Assembly (NCBI GenBank): GCA_031277995.1
Contig: JAITLH010000156.1
Location: 1-7,124, forward strand
Length of the DNA: 7,124 bases
Origin: Deltaproteobacteria bacterium
GTDB lineage: Bacteria > Desulfobacterota > Desulfarculia > Adiutricales > Adiutricaceae
Direction: 5' to 3'
A program made the position numbers and the translations under genes. The notes under the pieces were generated by a model. It was given only the letters and a program-made list of their open reading frames with translations. It was not told where the DNA came from and searched no databases. Below, piece after piece: positions 5,810 through 7,124 of the stretch (positions are counted from its first letter, which is position 1; each line of letters starts with the position of its first letter).

Positions 5810-6880
5810 TTAACGCTTCCCTATGTTTGTTTTCATCCGCGCTGTTAATTGCTTTATATGACTCAGCATATTGGTGGGATAAGGCCAGCCTAAAGAAGCC
5901 AGGGCGCAGAGAGCTTGGATGCTTTTTTTCATGTCTTTAGGCGCGCCATATAAGTCTATTTCGATGGCTATTTTTCCAACTATGCCTTCGGCGTCGCCAA
6001 TTTCGGCGGCGCGGTCGAAATAGGATAGGGCCTTGGTTAAGTCTTTACCCAAATATCTATTATCGGTATAGAAATGACCAAAGGTCAGCAGGGCTTCCGG
6101 TTCATCGACTTCCGCGGCTTTTTGAAGAAAGGAAAGGGCTTCACTCTTTTTTCTTTCGTAAAAAAATAGATAATTTCCCAAAAGAGTATTGGCGGCCGCT
6201 AAGCCGCCTTCGGCGGCGCTTTGAAGAAAATTTATCCCCGTTTCCAAATTCAAAAAAATGTCATTATAAAGAGCCTTACGGTAAAGAAAGTGGGCTCTTT
6301 CGAAACTGGGAACCCGAAAGGCATTAACCTTTCTAATTGGTACCATTATTGGATCAAAAGGGACAACGGCTAGAGAAGATTCGCAAACTGACTCAGCAAG
6401 GTTTTGGAGCGCTTTTTTCGTTAGGTGGGGGGGGACCCTGCTGCCGTAAGGGGGTACTAGGAATGGAACTAAATCTGGTCGCAGTCCACGCCAACGGTCA
6501 ACGCGCGTTAAATAAAGATTGGGATACTCATCCCAGTGATCATCTAACCTTCTGCTAATGTCTGGCAGATCAATTTTGCGTAACAAATGGCAGACCCCTA
6601 AATCGTACTGGGCTTCGTAGATACCCTGTTTAGCGGCCGTTTTGAGAAATTTCAGGGACTGACTCTGGTTTTGTTCCTCCCCAACACCAAGAATCAACAT
6701 CCGGCTAGAGATCCATTGTGAGGCAGGATCTCCAGAATTGGCGCTTTTAATAAATAAAGAAACGGCTTCAGCTATATTTTCACCATTAAAATCCTTTGTT
6801 AAAAGATTAACACCCAACTGAAAATCTTTTGAAACATTATATCTGTTACCGATACTATTAACTAATGGAAGTAAAGACAA
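5810..6880 (-). CDS. Sel1-like repeat protein
   Basis: This is a 356-aa helical-repeat protein of the Sel1/TPR superfamily; such proteins are scaffolds and no enzymatic role can be read. Sel1 units are seen at about 35-66 (AEAVSLFIKSANSGDPASQ), 72-100 (SLKFLKTAAKQGIYEAQYDLG), 210-240 (GINFLQSAAEGGLAAANTLLG), 245-275 (ALSFLQKAAEVDEPEALLTFG), 280-310 (ALSYFDRAAEIGDAEG) and a C-terminal partial unit. Residues ~106-204 interrupt the array with a Trp/Pro/Arg-rich stretch that has no Sel1 pattern. The start is TTG at 6880, chosen because an in-frame TGA at 6892-6890 bars any farther extension and GAGGT (6887-6891) stands six bases upstream. An out-of-frame ATG at 6893 and a possible frame slip are described in the findings. 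The gene is more AT-rich than its neighbours and monocistronic, consistent with accessory or acquired DNA. Confidence 0.85.
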   Translation of the reverse strand: MSLLPLVNSIGNRYNVSKDFQLGVNLLTKDFNGENIAEAVSLFIKSANSGDPASQWISSRMLILGVGEEQNQSQSLKFLKTAAKQGIYEAQYDLGVCHLLRKIDLPDISRRLDDHWDEYPNLYLTRVDRWRGLRPDLVPFLVPPYGSRVPPHLTKKALQNLAESVCESSLAVVPFDPIMVPIRKVNAFRVPSFERAHFLYRKALYNDIFLNLETGINFLQSAAEGGLAAANTLLGNYLFFYERKKSEALSFLQKAAEVDEPEALLTFGHFYTDNRYLGKDLTKALSYFDRAAEIGDAEGIVGKIAIEIDLYGAPKDMKKSIQALCALASLGWPYPTNMLSHIKQLTARMKTNIGKR

Positions 6881-6898
6881 TAAAATACCTCATAAAAG

Positions 6899-6904
6899 AT
6901 TATA
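6899..6904 (-). promoter_or_regulatory. -10 box of the Sel1 gene
   Basis: This is a perfect TATAAT on the minus strand, with predicted transcription start near 6892 and only about 12 bases of leader before the TTG start. The -35 region (TTTTAA about 16 bases upstream) is a poor match, which suggests dependence on an activator or another sigma factor. Confidence 0.5.
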
Positions 6905-6905
6905 C

Positions 6906-6922
6906 AATGGCATTACGCCATT
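6906..6922 (-). promoter_or_regulatory. Operator-like inverted repeat in the Sel1-gene promoter
   Basis: AATGGC (6906-6911) and GCCATT (6917-6922) are perfect six-base arms around a five-base centre. The dyad fills the space between the -10 box (6899-6904) and the presumed -35, where a bound dimeric regulator would control polymerase. The regulator is not in this window. Confidence 0.4.
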
Positions 6923-7026
6923 AAAATTAATAAAAATTAACTAAAAACATATACACAAGTTATTATTTAAAATAAAAAAAATATTTTAAACTTTAACGGC
7001 AAAACATGACTAGAAATTTTTCGCGG

Positions 7027-7124
7027 TTTAGCCACGGGCCGTTATCGCCTTTTAAACCATGGCCAGATTTCGTTCATGGTTTAACCCCAGGCTTCCATGG
7101 CTTGTTTTTACGGTTTAGCCACGG
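7027..7124. repeat. Imperfect short repeats running to the window edge
   Basis: The 14-base string CGGTTTAGCCACGG occurs at 7024-7037 and exactly again at 7111-7124. Between them lie related strings TTTAAACCATGG (7051-7062) and TTTAACCCCAGG (7080-7091), giving four copies of a loose TTTA-R-CC-N-GG motif 25 to 34 bases apart. Arms TTAAACCATG (7052-7061) and CATGGTTTAA (7075-7084) also form a perfect ten-base inverted repeat. Units are too unlike and too short for a CRISPR array. Confidence 0.5.

Noticed and set aside
5668..5940. 90-codon plus-strand open frame across the end of the Sel1 gene
   Set aside because: Nearly half is antisense to the Sel1 gene and the rest covers the GC hairpin. The product has no recognisable domain and the ATG has no Shine-Dalgarno.
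7024..7124. CRISPR array
   Set aside because: The exact repeat is only 14 bases with two copies 87 bases apart, other copies are degenerate, and no cas gene is present.

Overview
The window looks like a chromosomal segment of a Gram-negative bacterium. A deltaproteobacterial (Desulfobacterota-type) host is my best guess, but it rests only on the style of the genes: a lipobox TPR protein, a long-form HisG directly downstream of a stand-alone HisI, and an aspartate-aminotransferase-like enzyme beginning with a 'GEPDF' motif. All six convincing genes lie on the minus strand. Genes from 385 to 4666 are moderately GC-rich; several intergenic stretches and the gene at 5810-6880 are clearly richer in A/T.

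Layout, read in the direction of transcription (high to low coordinates). (1) 7124-6881 is an upstream region with an imperfect repeated motif at the window edge, an AT-rich stretch, and a -10 box next to an operator-like inverted repeat. (2) 6880-5810 encodes a Sel1-repeat protein with a TTG start and a possible frame problem at its N-terminus. (3) 5809-4667 is 1.1 kb without a convincing gene. It holds a GC hairpin, two tandem intrinsic terminators for the Sel1 gene, an AT-rich block with a perfect 20-bp palindrome, a GC-rich block with further hairpins, and the promoter of the histidine pair. (4) 4666-3403 is hisI-hisG, two overlapping histidine-biosynthesis genes closed by a hairpin that overlaps the hisG stop codon. 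(5) 3402-3074 is an AT-rich spacer carrying the promoter and a 5'-end leader hairpin of the next unit. (6) 3073-385 is a tightly overlapped three-gene operon: TPR lipoprotein, PLP-dependent aminotransferase and the ribosome-assembly GTPase EngB. (7) 384-1 is a gene-free tail.

Functionally, hisI-hisG supplies steps 1 and 3 of histidine synthesis; hisE and the other his genes are not here. The three-gene operon joins an envelope TPR protein, an amino-acid enzyme and a 50S-assembly GTPase with start/stop overlaps (GTGA, TGATG) that suggest translational coupling, but no shared pathway is evident. I see no CRISPR array, transposase, tRNA, rRNA or recognisable riboswitch, and no convincing new multi-gene system. 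The points most worth a second look are the Sel1 gene start, its unusual central insertion, the leader hairpin at 3131-3168, the repeats at 7027-7124 and the structured 1.1-kb spacer.
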